A stretch of 64,000 bases of DNA, taken from the NCBI GenBank assembly GCA_046349635.1, contig JAXMBX010000011.1:1-64000 (forward strand), in the 5' to 3' direction. Positions 55,627-64,000 of this stretch are shown piece by piece. Each line of letters begins with the position of its first letter. Position 1 is the stretch's first letter. This DNA comes from JAXMBX01 sp046349635 (GTDB taxonomy: Bacteria > Planctomycetota > Planctomycetia > Planctomycetales > Planctomycetaceae). The notes beneath the pieces are model-generated. The model made no database searches, was not told the DNA's origin, and saw only the letters and a list, made by a program, of their open reading frames with translations. The position numbers were made by a program, and so were the translations under genes.

Positions 55627-57291
55627 ATGAATTACAACAGTGGCATCTTCTGGGCTCTGTTCCTGGTGGTGATGATTCCTTATTGGTTTCTTTCCCACAA
55701 AGGACAAAATCGCCTGCTGCTCGTCGTCAGTTACATCTTCTACGGGTTCTGGGATTACCGGTTCCTGTTCCTGATCCTGTTCTCCACGTACATCGATTTC
55801 ATCGGCGGGCTGGGTGTCGCGGGGGTTCGCTATCCCTGGCGGAAGATGATCCCCCTGACTGCTTTCGTCTGTCTCTCTTCCCTGCTTCTCTGCACCGGCA
55901 TTCGTTACGACCTGCTGTGGGAATATCTGCGGACATCCGACTTTGGTCACGTCGATGCAGCTTTTCGTTCGGTCCAGGATCATCTGGCGATTCCTGCAGT
56001 TGTGACACTCGTCGGGATCGGTTATGTGCTGCTGCAACCTTGGCTGTTTTCCCGTTCGGAGAATTTTCGCCGCAAGGGCTATCTGATCATCAGTCTGGCG
56101 GCCAACCTGGGAATCCTGGGTTATTTCAAATACTGCGATTTCTTCATCGTGAGCTTCCGGGACACGATGCAGATCCTGGGACTTGGGACGTGGAGCCTGA
56201 ACACGCTCGGTATCCTGCTCCCCGCCGGGATCTCGTTCTACACCTTCCAGTCGATGAGCTACTGCATCGATATCTATCGCCGTGAAGCGGACCCGACGGA
56301 CGACTTCATGGATTTTGCGTTGTTCGTCTGCTTCTTCCCGCATCTCGTGGCGGGGCCGATCATGCGAGCGCATACGCTGCTGCCGCAGGTCGTTCAACCC
56401 CGGAGGATTGCCCGCAAGGATTGGGAAGAAGGGTTGTATCTGGTCCTCGTGGGGATGTTCAAAAAGATCGTGATCGCCGACAACCTGGCGCCGATCGCGA
56501 ACCACGTGTTTTACAATTTTGCCAATGGCAACCCGGATCACCTGACTGGAGCGGACGCCCTCATCGGCGTGTATGCCTTTGCGTTACAGATTTATGGAGA
56601 CTTCTCCGGCTATTCGAGCGTCGCTCGCGGGATTTCCAAATGGCTCGGATTTGAACTCGCGATCAACTTCAATCTCCCGTATCTCGCGGTCAGCCCCAGT
56701 GATTTCTGGAAACGGTGGCATATCAGCCTTTCCAGTTGGCTGCGGGATTACCTCTACATTCCCCTCGGAGGAAATCGCGGCGGTACCAGCGAGCATGTAT
56801 CGCAATCTGATGATCACGATGCTCCTGGGGGGGCTGTGGCACGGGGCCAGTTGGACCTTTGTCGCCTGGGGTCTGTATCACGGCGCGAATTCTCTGTCTA
56901 TTCCGCATCCTCGGAATTAAAGACCCGCAACCGGGACACACGTTCCAATCGCGGCTGTATTACCTCTTCCGCGTCGTGGTGATGTTCCATCTCACCTGTC
57001 TCGGCTGGCTCCTGTTCCGGGCGGATTCCTTTCAGGCGGTTCTGGCGATGTGCCAGGCGATGTTACTGCGACTTTGTTCCTTCCGCCCGTTTGCTCGCTC
57101 CGCTCGCCTTGATGGCGTTTTACTGTGCTCCGCTCTTCCTGCTCGAAGGTGCTCTGGATGGTGAAGAGCGGATTGATCGTCTGACAGCCAGTGCCGGCTA
57201 TCGCCGTGGCCTGGCTTATGCGTATGTACTGATCCTGATGCTGGTCTTCCCCGCTCCCCAGGCGGCGGAATTCATCTACTTCCAGTTCTAA
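55627..57291 (+). CDS. MBOAT family O-acyltransferase (AlgI-like, frameshifted)
   Basis: The ATG at 55627 begins a multi-spanning membrane protein (MNYNSGIFWALFLVVMIPYW, LLLVVSYIFYGFWDYRFLFL). It has AlgI/DltB landmarks: ILLPAGISFYTFQSMSYCID, VCFFPHLVAGPIMRA, QIYGDFSGYSSVARG and SPSDFWKRWHISLSSWLRDY. The first frame breaks at about 56797. The catalytic His region, LLGGLWHGASWTFVAWGLYH, is intact in the next frame. ILCLFRILGIKDPQPGH continues in a third (one extra A at about 56886). LAPLALMAFYCAPLFLLEG to AEFIYFQF ends in a fourth at 57291. Repaired, it is about 555 aa. MBOAT enzymes of this type move acyl groups across the membrane onto exported polysaccharide. The SGNH-type gene immediately downstream is the usual partner. 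Confidence 0.87.
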
Positions 57292-57324
57292 TGCCACCCC
57301 GGTCTTCACTGGCCTGAGAATACC

Positions 57325-58347
57325 ATGAGTGCTTCATTAATCCTTGCTCCTCCTTCGCAACCGGCAACAAAAGCGGTCAGCCGGAAGCATTCCCGCCAGA
57401 TTCCGGGTTTCGTCTGGGCGGTTGTGACATTACTGGCGGTCTTTGCCGTGTTGGAATTGGTGACTCGCTACGTCCTGGTTCCCGCTTCGAAAGACTTTTC
57501 GCGGTTCGCGACTTACAGCCGCAAGGCGGATCGACTGCTGGCCGGCCCGGGATTACACGTGGCTTTCTTCGGCAACTCCACGACTCAATTCGGTGTCGAT
57601 ACCGCGCGGATGCAGCAGCATCTGCAATCGAAGGGCGTCGAGCCGGGAGGTTGCGAGATGTTCGTGGCCGACGCGTCGAAGATCAATACGTGGTACTACA
57701 TCTGCAACCGGTTCTTCTGGTCGCAGCAACGCAATCCTGATCTGTACGTAGTGAACTTCTACGAGAATAACCTCGCGGATGGGAACCCGATCGAAATTGG
57801 TCGCGTGGCTCAGTATTTCACACGTTTTTCGGACTGGCCAGAGATTCTGAAGTACGACCTGCCGAAGATGAGTGACCGAATCGAGTTCGTCGCCTCTTCA
57901 TTCTGGATGACGCTGGCCGCGAAGGATCGGATTAAGCAGCGGGTGTTGAAGACATTGATCCCGGATTACGAGGACTACACGGCGGAAATCAACAAGACGG
58001 AATTCAAAAAGGCCGCGACTGCCAAGGCGAATGCTCCTGCGCGAACGCACGAAGCCCTGAAGCGCTTCCTGAAACGGGCTCAGGATTCGGGTGCAAAATT
58101 CTGCTTCGTGGCCTTCCCCACCCGGAATTGCTCCGAGGGGAAACCGTATGATCTGAACCCGGAAACGCTCCGGTTGATTCGCGAGGCCGGATTTACGTTC
58201 CATGACCTGCGTAACGTGCCGGGGCTCAAGCCTGAGATGTACCGGGACGCCCTGCACCTGATCGACAACGGGCGGGAACTTTATACACAGGAATTGGCGA
58301 AGCAACTCGCACCCCTGCTGAGTGGCGATCACTTGTCGAGCAAGTAA
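57325..58347 (+). CDS. SGNH/AlgX-like acyltransferase partner of MBOAT
   Basis: This 340-aa protein has one N-terminal membrane anchor (GFVWAVVTLLAVFAVLELVT) and a periplasmic domain. AFFGNSTTQFGVDT matches the block I nucleophile region of SGNH/GDSL hydrolases (Ser in GNST). RDALHLIDNGRELY near the C-terminus fits block V (D-x-x-H: Asp and His before LIDNG). It follows the MBOAT gene by 33 bases. In alginate, peptidoglycan and similar acetylation systems an MBOAT protein exports the acyl group and an SGNH partner transfers it. I infer the same division of labour here, with an unknown polysaccharide acceptor. Confidence 0.82.
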   Translation: MSASLILAPPSQPATKAVSRKHSRQIPGFVWAVVTLLAVFAVLELVTRYVLVPASKDFSRFATYSRKADRLLAGPGLHVAFFGNSTTQFGVDTARMQQHLQSKGVEPGGCEMFVADASKINTWYYICNRFFWSQQRNPDLYVVNFYENNLADGNPIEIGRVAQYFTRFSDWPEILKYDLPKMSDRIEFVASSFWMTLAAKDRIKQRVLKTLIPDYEDYTAEINKTEFKKAATAKANAPARTHEALKRFLKRAQDSGAKFCFVAFPTRNCSEGKPYDLNPETLRLIREAGFTFHDLRNVPGLKPEMYRDALHLIDNGRELYTQELAKQLAPLLSGDHLSSK

Positions 58348-58848
58348 TTAGAGCGCGGCCCCGCACTGGTCGCAGAACTTGGCCTGCTCATCATTCAGAG
58401 CTTTGCAGGCACGGCAACGGACCTTGACGACTTCCGCTGGCACTGACGCCGTTGGGCTCTGATTCGATGCCGAGTCGAGCCATTTTTCCGCCTTCCTGGC
58501 CAGGCCGATTTCCTGCAGGGAGTCGTCTGCCATGCCTCCCGCCATCTGGTTCCAGGGTTTGAGGTCTTCCCGCGCCTGCTCGGGATCGAGTGTCAGGCCG
58601 GAACCGGCGACTCCCCGCCGGGCGATATTCATCATGGCTCCGCCGGCAATCAGGAGCACAATTCCACCGACACCCCGAAACGCGAAGCCAGCCATCATCC
58701 CGCCCGGGTCGGAAGGGAAGCCTTGTCCGATGGTCATCGGCATGATCACGAAGTTCGAGAGGAACAACAGCAGACCGATGACGGAGGCCACCTGTCCTGC
58801 GAGGTAGAGATTCTTGCGTTCCGGCGAGATCGGATTCCGCGAAGGCAT
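58348..58848 (-). CDS. membrane protein with C-terminal zinc ribbon
   Basis: This 166-aa protein has two hydrophobic helices at the N-terminus (VASVIGLLLFLSNFVIM; GVGGIVLLIAGGAMMNIA), a central acidic/polar region, and a C-terminal zinc ribbon VRCRACKALNDEQAKFCDQC (C-x-x-C, C-x-x-C). The ribbon is of the short zinc-ribbon type often tethered to bacterial membranes, and it would face the cytoplasm. The gene ends one base from the stop of the convergent SGNH gene. The function is unknown. The Asn/Asp-rich middle and the lack of other motifs suggest a regulatory or scaffold role, which is only inference. Confidence 0.85.
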   Translation of the reverse strand: MPSRNPISPERKNLYLAGQVASVIGLLLFLSNFVIMPMTIGQGFPSDPGGMMAGFAFRGVGGIVLLIAGGAMMNIARRGVAGSGLTLDPEQAREDLKPWNQMAGGMADDSLQEIGLARKAEKWLDSASNQSPTASVPAEVVKVRCRACKALNDEQAKFCDQCGAAL

Positions 58849-58953
58849 CAGATATCTCCAGTTTCAGAGGAGGACGACGATCGAGGAGGACACCATTCAG
58901 CATAACGCTACGGGCGGAAGATCGGATCAGCCCAAAACCAGTGAGGGTTAAAA

Positions 58954-58982
58954 AAGCCCGGCTTTTGTAGCTTGCCGGGTTT
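58954..58982 (-). terminator. orphan terminator-like hairpin on the minus strand
   Basis: CCCGGC (58957-58962) pairs with GCCGGG (58974-58979), with a G-U and two A-U pairs outside. On the minus strand the stem is followed directly by TTTTTTAACCC. That is intrinsic-terminator form for minus-strand transcripts, yet no minus-strand gene lies just to its right. It may protect the zinc-ribbon promoter from antisense transcription arising in the glycosidase gene. Confidence 0.5.
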
Positions 58983-59038
58983 CAGAGCGGTAAACTTGAC
59001 CGATCTTCCTGGAACGAAAGTCCTCTCCCGGAGCCACC

Positions 59039-61466
59039 ATGCGCTACTTCTGCAGTTTTCTGGCCGGTCTCATTCTCGCTTTGGCCCCTCTCTCGTCTCA
59101 AGCGGCTCTACTGGATATTGCGGACGCGGTGATTGTGACCCGCCCCGGGGAACTCCCTCCTGCCGAAGCAGTTGCCTCGAAGGTGCTGCAGGAGGAAATT
59201 GCGAAGCGGACCGGCATCAAACTGCCCATCACCGAACTTTGGCCCGAGGGACCCAAGACGGTCATTGCGTTAGCGGTCAAGGCTTCCGCGCCGGAATGGA
59301 AAGCGAAAATGCCGGGTTCGGTCTTGGAGAGCCCTTCCCTGGGGAAACCGGAAGGGTTTTCCATTCAGGTGGTCCCGGCTACGGATGACCAGCCGACGCA
59401 AGTTTTCATAACGGGGGCTGATCCACGAGGCCTGCTGTTCGGCGTCGGAAAGCTGCTGTTGAATCTGGAGTGGAACAGAAATCTGCTGAGTATCGATTCG
59501 AATTTCCACTCCGAACTGTCTCCGAATGTTCCGTTGCGCGGCCATCAGCTGGGTTACCGGGCTCGGGCCAACAGTTGGGATGCGTGGACCCCGGCCCAGT
59601 TCGATCAATACATCCGCGAAATTGTCCTCTTCGGCGGCAACGCGATCGAGAACATCCCCTTCGAAGATTCCGACAAATCTCCCCACATGAAGGTGACTCG
59701 TGAGGAGATGAACGCGGAGATGTCGAAAATCTGCGCGAAATACGATGTCGAGTACTGGGTCTGGATCCCGGTCCAGTTCCCCCTCCCAGACACGGCAAAA
59801 GAGGATGAATTCCTCGCGAGCCAGGCAGCGTTTTACAAGTCCTGCCCCCGGCTGGATGCAGTGTTTGTGCCGGGGGGAGATCCCGGAGACAACGAAGCCA
59901 GGAACCTGATGCCGTTCATGAAGAGGATGGGGGAACTGCTGATGAAGCACCACCCCCAGGCCCGCTTGTGGATTTCGCTGCAGGGCTTTCGCAAGCCGAG
60001 CGTGGATGATTTTTTTACGTATGTCGACGAGCACAAGCCGAACTGGCTGGGGGGAGCCGTCTTTGGTCCCAGCAGCCCGCCGCTCGACACGACCCGCCAA
60101 AGGCTTCCCAAGCAGTACAAGGTCCGCTGGTATCCGGATATCACTCACATTGTCCGTTGCCAGTATCCCATTCCGTGGCTCGACCCGGCGTGGGGTCTGA
60201 CCATTGGGCGGGAGCCGGTCAATCCCCGCCCTGTTGATTACACCGACATCTATCGGGATGGAGCCCGATTCACCGATGGCTTCCTGACCTACTCTGATGG
60301 AATCCACGATGACTTCAACAAGAATCTGTGGACGCAACTTGGCTGGGATCCGAATCGCGACCCCCGCGAGATCGCGATGGAATACGCCCGGTTCTTTTTC
60401 CGTTCCGATCTGGCGGAAAAGGGGGCGGACGCCCTCTTCGGCTTGGAGACAAACCTGCGCGGCGGGCTGGCGAACAACAGCTCCATCGACGGCACGTTTC
60501 GCCTGTGGCAGGAACTGGAAACCGCGATGGGAAATCCCGCGCAAAGCTGGCGGTTCGAAATGCACCTCTTTCGGGCTTACTACGACGTCTACACCCGCCA
60601 TAGGATGATTTATGAAACGGATCTTGAGAAGCGCGCCCTCACAGCACTTTCCCAGGCACCCAAGATCGGCGTGAAACCCGCGTTGGATCAGGCTCGCGCC
60701 ATTCTGAACAAAGCCACGACGCACCACGTCCATCAGGAACGGCTCGACAAGCTCTATGCTTTCGCGGATTCGCTGTTCCAGAGTGTCGGTTACCAGACAC
60801 TGATGCAGAAATATCAGGCCAGCGGTTCGGAACGGGGAGTGATGATGGAATTCGTCAACTACCCGTTGAACAGTCGTTGGTGGCTGGAGGATCAATTCGA
60901 CGTGATCGAAAAGATGGTGGTCGATCCGAAACAGCAGGCTGCCAGGGTGCAGGAGCAGCTCGCGAAGATCGACGAAATCGTCAACTGGGAGAATCCTCCC
61001 GCGGGGAGCTTCCACGAAGTCATCGGCCACATCTCCAAGTCTCCCAAGCATTCACAAGATCCTGATGGGGGGATGCGATGCAACTCTACTACCAGATCCC
61101 CATGCCGGATCAGCCGCTGGATGGGAGAGCAGCCGCCGTGGCATTCGCTATGCCTGGCACACGTATCTGAACTATCCCAACCCGATGGTCTACACCGGCC
61201 TCGATCCCGATTCGCGTTACACGATCCGCCTGATGGGACAACGGGAATCGCCGTTGAAGGTCGACGGAAAGCGGGTCAAGCTGATCCGCAAGGGAGAGAA
61301 GTACGATGAGGTGATGGACCAGGAATTCGAAGTTCCCGCCGAAGCCGTGAAAGACGGCAAGATCGAATTGTCCTGGGACGTGCTGGATGAAAAGCACCTG
61401 AACTGGCGGCAACATCACTATGTCTGCGAATTGTGGCTCCTGAAACATCCCAAAGATTCCAAGTGA
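59039..61466 (+). CDS. secreted glycosidase-like protein (alpha-glucuronidase/hexosaminidase fold, one frameshift)
   Basis: A signal peptide (FCSFLAGLILALAPLSSQA) precedes an N-terminal alpha/beta domain (VIVTRPGELPPAEAVASKVL, QVFITGADPRGLLFGVGKLL), the kind found before the catalytic barrel in GH67, GH20 and related families. A TIM-barrel-like region follows: LRGHQLGYRARANSWDAWTP, VLFGGNAIENIPFED, VEYWVWIPVQFPLP, VFVPGGDPGDN and SDGIHDDFNKNLW. The first frame goes out of register at about 61073, in a run of six G. The C-terminal beta domain (GIRYAWHTYLNYPNPMVYTG, SWDVLDEKHLNWRQHHYVCE) is in the other frame and stops at 61466. Repaired, it is about 809 aa. The exact family is uncertain; an exo-acting glycosidase on uronic-acid or amino-sugar polymers is my best reading. 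It is followed 13 bases later by an aminotransferase. Confidence 0.75.
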
Positions 61467-61479
61467 GGACGGTTGGAAG

Positions 61480-62424
61480 ATGTCCGAACCGATTGTCTAT
61501 TTGCGTGGTGAGTTCATGCCCGCGTCCCAGGCGGGGCTGGCGATCTTTGATGCCGGAGTGGTCCTGGGAGCGACCGTGACCGAGATGACCCGGACGTTCG
61601 GGCATAAGCTGTTTCGGCTGCAGGATCACCTGGGACGATTATCCCGGGCGCTCCGTTATGTCCGTTTTGAGACCGGGCTGGATCTGCCGAAGTGGACAGA
61701 GATTTCGGAAAAGATTCTGCAGCATAATAAGCAGTTCATCGGTCCTGACGATGAACTGGGGATGATTCACTTCGTCACGGCGGGCGAATACAAAACTTAC
61801 GCCGGAATGGCGGGCCGGCAGGCGAATTCAACGCCGACTGTGTGCGTGCATACGTTTCCGCTCCCCTTTGAGTTGTGGGCGGAAAAGTTCGAAAAGGGGC
61901 AGCATCTGATCACCCCTTCGATCCGACACGTTCCACCGCAATGCTACGACCCGAAGATGAAATACCGCAGCCGGATGCATTATTACCTGGGGGATAAGGA
62001 AGCCCAGGTGGCCGATCCGAATGCGTCCGCCTTGCTGCTCGATCTGGATGGGAACGTCACTGAAACCAGCGGCGCAAATTTCCTGATCGTGGAGAACGGC
62101 AGTATCGTGGCCCCGACGTTGCGCAACACGCTCCCCGGAATCAGCCGCGCGACGGTGCGGGAACTGGCGGGCGAATTGGGGATTCCGTTTGTCGAACGGG
62201 ACTTCCAGGTTTACAACGTGATCAATGCTGAGGAGGCGTTCACCAGCTCCACGCCTTACTGCCTGCTCCCCGTGACGAAAATCAACGGCTTGGCCATCGG
62301 CTCAGGCCGGCCCGGGCCGATCACGAAGAAACTGCTCGATGCCTGGGGCCAGAAGGTGGGTGTGGACATCCGTAAGCAGATGCTCGAAGGAGCGATGCGT
62401 CGAGCGGCTCAGAATCCGGCCTGA
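61480..62424 (+). CDS. class IV aminotransferase (BCAT/D-amino-acid type)
   Basis: This 314-aa PLP enzyme has the fold-type IV signatures: YLRGEFMPASQAGLAIFDAG, FRLQDHLGRLSRALRYV, the PLP-lysine region PKMKYRSRMHYYLGDKEA, GNVTETSGANFLIVENG (conserved Glu and phosphate-binding residues), LPGISRATVRELAGELGI and the EEAFTSSTPYCLLPVTKING substrate-loop region. It could be a branched-chain or D-amino-acid aminotransferase, or an aminodeoxychorismate lyase; the sequence features do not decide. It starts 13 bases after the glycosidase-like gene, so cotranscription is likely, though the metabolic link is unclear. Confidence 0.9.
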   Translation: MSEPIVYLRGEFMPASQAGLAIFDAGVVLGATVTEMTRTFGHKLFRLQDHLGRLSRALRYVRFETGLDLPKWTEISEKILQHNKQFIGPDDELGMIHFVTAGEYKTYAGMAGRQANSTPTVCVHTFPLPFELWAEKFEKGQHLITPSIRHVPPQCYDPKMKYRSRMHYYLGDKEAQVADPNASALLLDLDGNVTETSGANFLIVENGSIVAPTLRNTLPGISRATVRELAGELGIPFVERDFQVYNVINAEEAFTSSTPYCLLPVTKINGLAIGSGRPGPITKKLLDAWGQKVGVDIRKQMLEGAMRRAAQNPA

Positions 62425-62470
62425 TCTGCTGTCTAAAGAATGTCTGCGCGAATACCCATAGATGAAATAA

Positions 62471-62512
62471 AAAAGAGACCGCAGGCGAGGAAGTTCCGTG
62501 CGGTCTCTCTTT
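62471..62512. terminator. bidirectional intrinsic terminator
   Basis: GAGACCGCA (62475-62483) pairs with TGCGGTCTC (62499-62507), with an A-T pair outside. T-rich sequence follows on the plus strand (TCTTTT) and a TTTTTTATTT tract on the minus strand. It lies between the convergent aminotransferase (stop 62424) and pilin-like gene (stop 62549) and can serve both. Confidence 0.85.
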
Positions 62513-62548
62513 TGAAGGGCCGTCTCTCAAAGAGACAGCCGGTAATCC

Positions 62549-62950
62549 TCAGACTTCTTCGTCAGATGTCTTCTGGACTTTCTTCTTCTGTTTGGGCTGA
62601 ACCTTGGGCTGCTCCTTCTTGGGAACAACGGGGGCCTTCTGGATCGCTTCCTGGTGGGCGTCCGTACTCCAGAGCTCCTGCAGGGACTGTTCGACCGGGG
62701 CCTGGCGGAACGTGGAACTGGCGGTCCAGGCACCGCAGCAGCTGCGGCCGGGCACGTGATAGCTCTGATCCAGGCTGCGGACAGCCGAGGCGACGTCCTT
62801 CAGCTCGCCATTCAGGGACTCGGAGACCTGGTTCAGCCCCACGGTGGCTCCCAAGACGCCGACTGTCCCGAGAAGGACGAGTTCGGAGGTGATTACCGCT
62901 CCGGACTCATCCTTCCATAAGTCACTCAAAATACTGTGTTTAAGATTCAT
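62549..62950 (-). CDS. Flp-pilin-like small protein
   Basis: About 133 aa from the ATG at 62950, which has AAGGTG 6 bases upstream; the frame extends to a GTG at 63001 with a basic, unlikely N-terminus. A short polar leader ends in KDESGAVITSELVLLGTVGV and continues into a hydrophobic helix. Glu at position 5 or so of a Gly/Ala-cut segment followed by a hydrophobic helix is the arrangement of Flp/TadE-type pilins. The rest is amphipathic (ASAVRSLDQS), carries an adjacent Cys pair (GRSCCGAW) and ends in a Lys/Gln/Pro-rich tail. No tad genes are nearby. The call rests on the helix pattern, and the assembly partner is unknown. Confidence 0.7.
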   Translation of the reverse strand: MNLKHSILSDLWKDESGAVITSELVLLGTVGVLGATVGLNQVSESLNGELKDVASAVRSLDQSYHVPGRSCCGAWTASSTFRQAPVEQSLQELWSTDAHQEAIQKAPVVPKKEQPKVQPKQKKKVQKTSDEEV

Positions 62951-63345
62951 GCTGCACCTTTTCCTCGCCTTGAAACGGATTCGGCCGGAAGACGTTTTCA
63001 CAAGCCGATGTTCATGATCGTATACATTGTGATAACTCTACGCAATATTTCTATTTTATCTGTTTTAACAATTTGTCAGGTTTTTTGGGCGAAGCGTTTC
63101 AATCTCTGGACGATCTAAGAAAGGACCGCGACACGGTTGCAAGCCTGATTTTGACGGACGTGGTACTCCGCCTGGAGTGAGGTTGTGCCCGGGGCTCCAT
63201 TCGGTGCGATGGAAAATCGGGGCTGTTATGATGTGGTCGTTCAGAAGGCACACAACGTGCGGGAGCATTCTCTCGGGAAATTTCAGCCCACATGGGCTCA
63301 AACAGTGGGCGCTGACAGAACGAGGAAGGGACCTGAGGGAAAACT
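62951..63345. other. AT-rich divergent promoter region
   Basis: About 395 bases between the pilin-like gene (minus) and the FHA-GAF gene (plus). The part at 63005-63085 is distinctly AT-rich compared with its surroundings (runs such as TATTTCTATTTTATC and TTTTAACAATTTG), as expected of a strong promoter for the pilin-like gene. I cannot fix the -35/-10 pair. No gene is supported here. Confidence 0.5.
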
Positions 63346-64000
63346 GTGACTCGCGGGACGTTGCTCATCATTCAGGGGATTGACCAGGGAACCCGTTTCG
63401 AACTGGAGGAACGAGGGGCAGGGATCGGTCGTGGACCGTTGAATGAAATCTGCCTGCGGGATACGGAAGCCTCCCGGATGCACGCCAAGCTCGAATACCG
63501 GGATGGTATGTATGTCCTCACGGACCTCTCCAGTTCCAATGGGACCTATGTGAACGGTCAGGCGGTCCGCTCGCTGGATTTGGGCAATGGGGACCAGATT
63601 CAGATCGGCCGTACCATTCTGCTCTTCAAGCAGGAGTCCCGGCTGTTGCGGGCCGAGGAAATCGGCGCACAGGTCCGGCTGCTGTCTCAACAGGACACCG
63701 AAGACCGGTCTCAAATTGTCGGCAACGCCAAGCCGGCAGAGTCCCAGATGGTCGCGCTGACGGCGGGAGCCGATCAACCCGCGGGAGTGGCCCAGGTTCT
63801 GCTGAATCTGCAGTTGCTGTATCAGATTACGGAAGAGACGGCCCGCCCCGCGACTTCATTGGATGCCATGCTGCAGAATGTCCTGAATCTGATTCTACAG
63901 GCGATGGGAGCCGACCGCGGTTGCATGCTCTTGCGCAATCCGCAGGGAGGGGACCTTGTCCCCCGCATTCTCAGCCCGCAGCGGATGACCAGCGAAGATC
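63346..64000 (+). CDS. FHA-GAF signalling protein (N-terminal part, runs off right edge)
   Basis: 218 codons are visible from a GTG at 63346 with GAGGG 7 bases upstream. Residues ~1-110 form an FHA domain: LLIIQGIDQGTRFELEERG, GIGRGPLNEICLRDTEASRM with the Arg and Ser/His contacts (SRMHAKLEY), LSSSNGTYVNGQ and GDQIQIGRTILLF. After a ~40-residue linker, LNLQLLYQITEETARPATSL and MLQNVLNLILQAMGADRGCM begin a GAF domain. Planctomycete proteins with FHA then GAF usually end in an adenylate/guanylate cyclase, sigma-54-activator or phosphatase domain; the output domain is beyond the window. Cytoplasmic. It is absent from any closed reading frame because it has no stop within the window. Confidence 0.85.
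   Translation, partial: MTRGTLLIIQGIDQGTRFELEERGAGIGRGPLNEICLRDTEASRMHAKLEYRDGMYVLTDLSSSNGTYVNGQAVRSLDLGNGDQIQIGRTILLFKQESRLLRAEEIGAQVRLLSQQDTEDRSQIVGNAKPAESQMVALTAGADQPAGVAQVLLNLQLLYQITEETARPATSLDAMLQNVLNLILQAMGADRGCMLLRNPQGGDLVPRILSPQRMTSED

Noticed and set aside
59270..61051. 593-codon open frame on the minus strand opposite the glycosidase-like gene
   Set aside because: The plus strand carries a signal peptide and fold-like motifs over the same bases, while the minus frame has none. Treated as a shadow.
1..64000. tRNA, rRNA, CRISPR arrays, insertion sequences, prophage or integrase genes
   Set aside because: Read for them on both strands; no cloverleaf-like tRNA ends, regularly spaced repeats, transposase or integrase motifs, or flanking direct repeats were found by eye.

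Overview
The window is a chromosomal segment of a bacterium of the phylum Planctomycetota, probably near Planctomycetaceae; the genus cannot be named from this alone. The evidence is the set of near-exclusive families it carries: a DUF1559 prepilin-like protein with a small lipoprotein, a PSCyt1/DUF1549/DUF1553 cytochrome with its DUF1501 partner, a large HEAT-repeat protein ending in a planctomycete heme-binding domain, a ThuA-like protein, DUF1570, NPCBM-like and FHA proteins, and very large beta-rich secreted proteins. The DNA is moderately GC-rich, and gene starts often have clear GGAGG-type ribosome sites. I see no rRNA, tRNA, CRISPR array, insertion sequence or prophage.

Layout. 1-1538 (minus): start of a secreted protein, a lipoprotein and a DUF1559 protein in one operon. 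1994-2841: ThuA-like protein with its own terminator. 3206-4568: FHA protein and a convergent short-chain dehydrogenase. 4821-10476 (plus): PSCyt1 cytochrome with a LamG-like insert, DUF1501 protein and a ROK-type HTH regulator. 10613-11998 (minus): a small phospholipase A2-like protein and a DUF455 ferritin-like protein. 12222-19654 (plus): heme/HEAT protein, TGS GTPase, DUF1570 protein and a degenerate sulfatase-fold protein.

19851-38797 (plus) is the most striking part. A Bat-type cassette (MoxR AAA+ ATPase, DUF58, two membrane VWA proteins, a DUF4175-like membrane protein) runs through overlapping genes into a coiled-coil secreted protein, a TPR-like protein, an NPCBM-like protein, one catalytically intact trypsin-like protease and two trypsin-fold proteins that have lost catalytic residues. 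Undecaprenyl-diphosphatase (UppP) follows. My inference is an envelope-assembly or quality-control system in which an ATPase/VWA machine works with one active and two pseudo-proteases.

38808-48991 (minus) encodes two giant beta-rich proteins (2234 and 1160 aa). The larger looks like two fused modules, each with its own signal peptide and C-terminal membrane segments. 49242-53153 (minus): inositol-phosphatase family protein, M20 amidohydrolase and gamma-glutamyltransferase. 53490-55331 (plus): a small membrane protein and ClpX. 55627-58347 (plus): an MBOAT/SGNH pair likely to acylate an exported polysaccharide. 58348-58848 (minus): zinc-ribbon membrane protein. 59039-62424 (plus): secreted glycosidase-like protein and class IV aminotransferase. 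62549-62950 (minus): Flp-pilin-like protein. 63346-64000: start of an FHA-GAF protein that runs off the edge.

An important caveat: at least ten genes are broken by one- or two-base indels, mostly in G/C runs, with conserved coding sequence continuing in another frame. Neighbouring genes are intact. This looks like uncorrected sequencing error rather than gene decay, so I give the reconstructed full extents for those genes.
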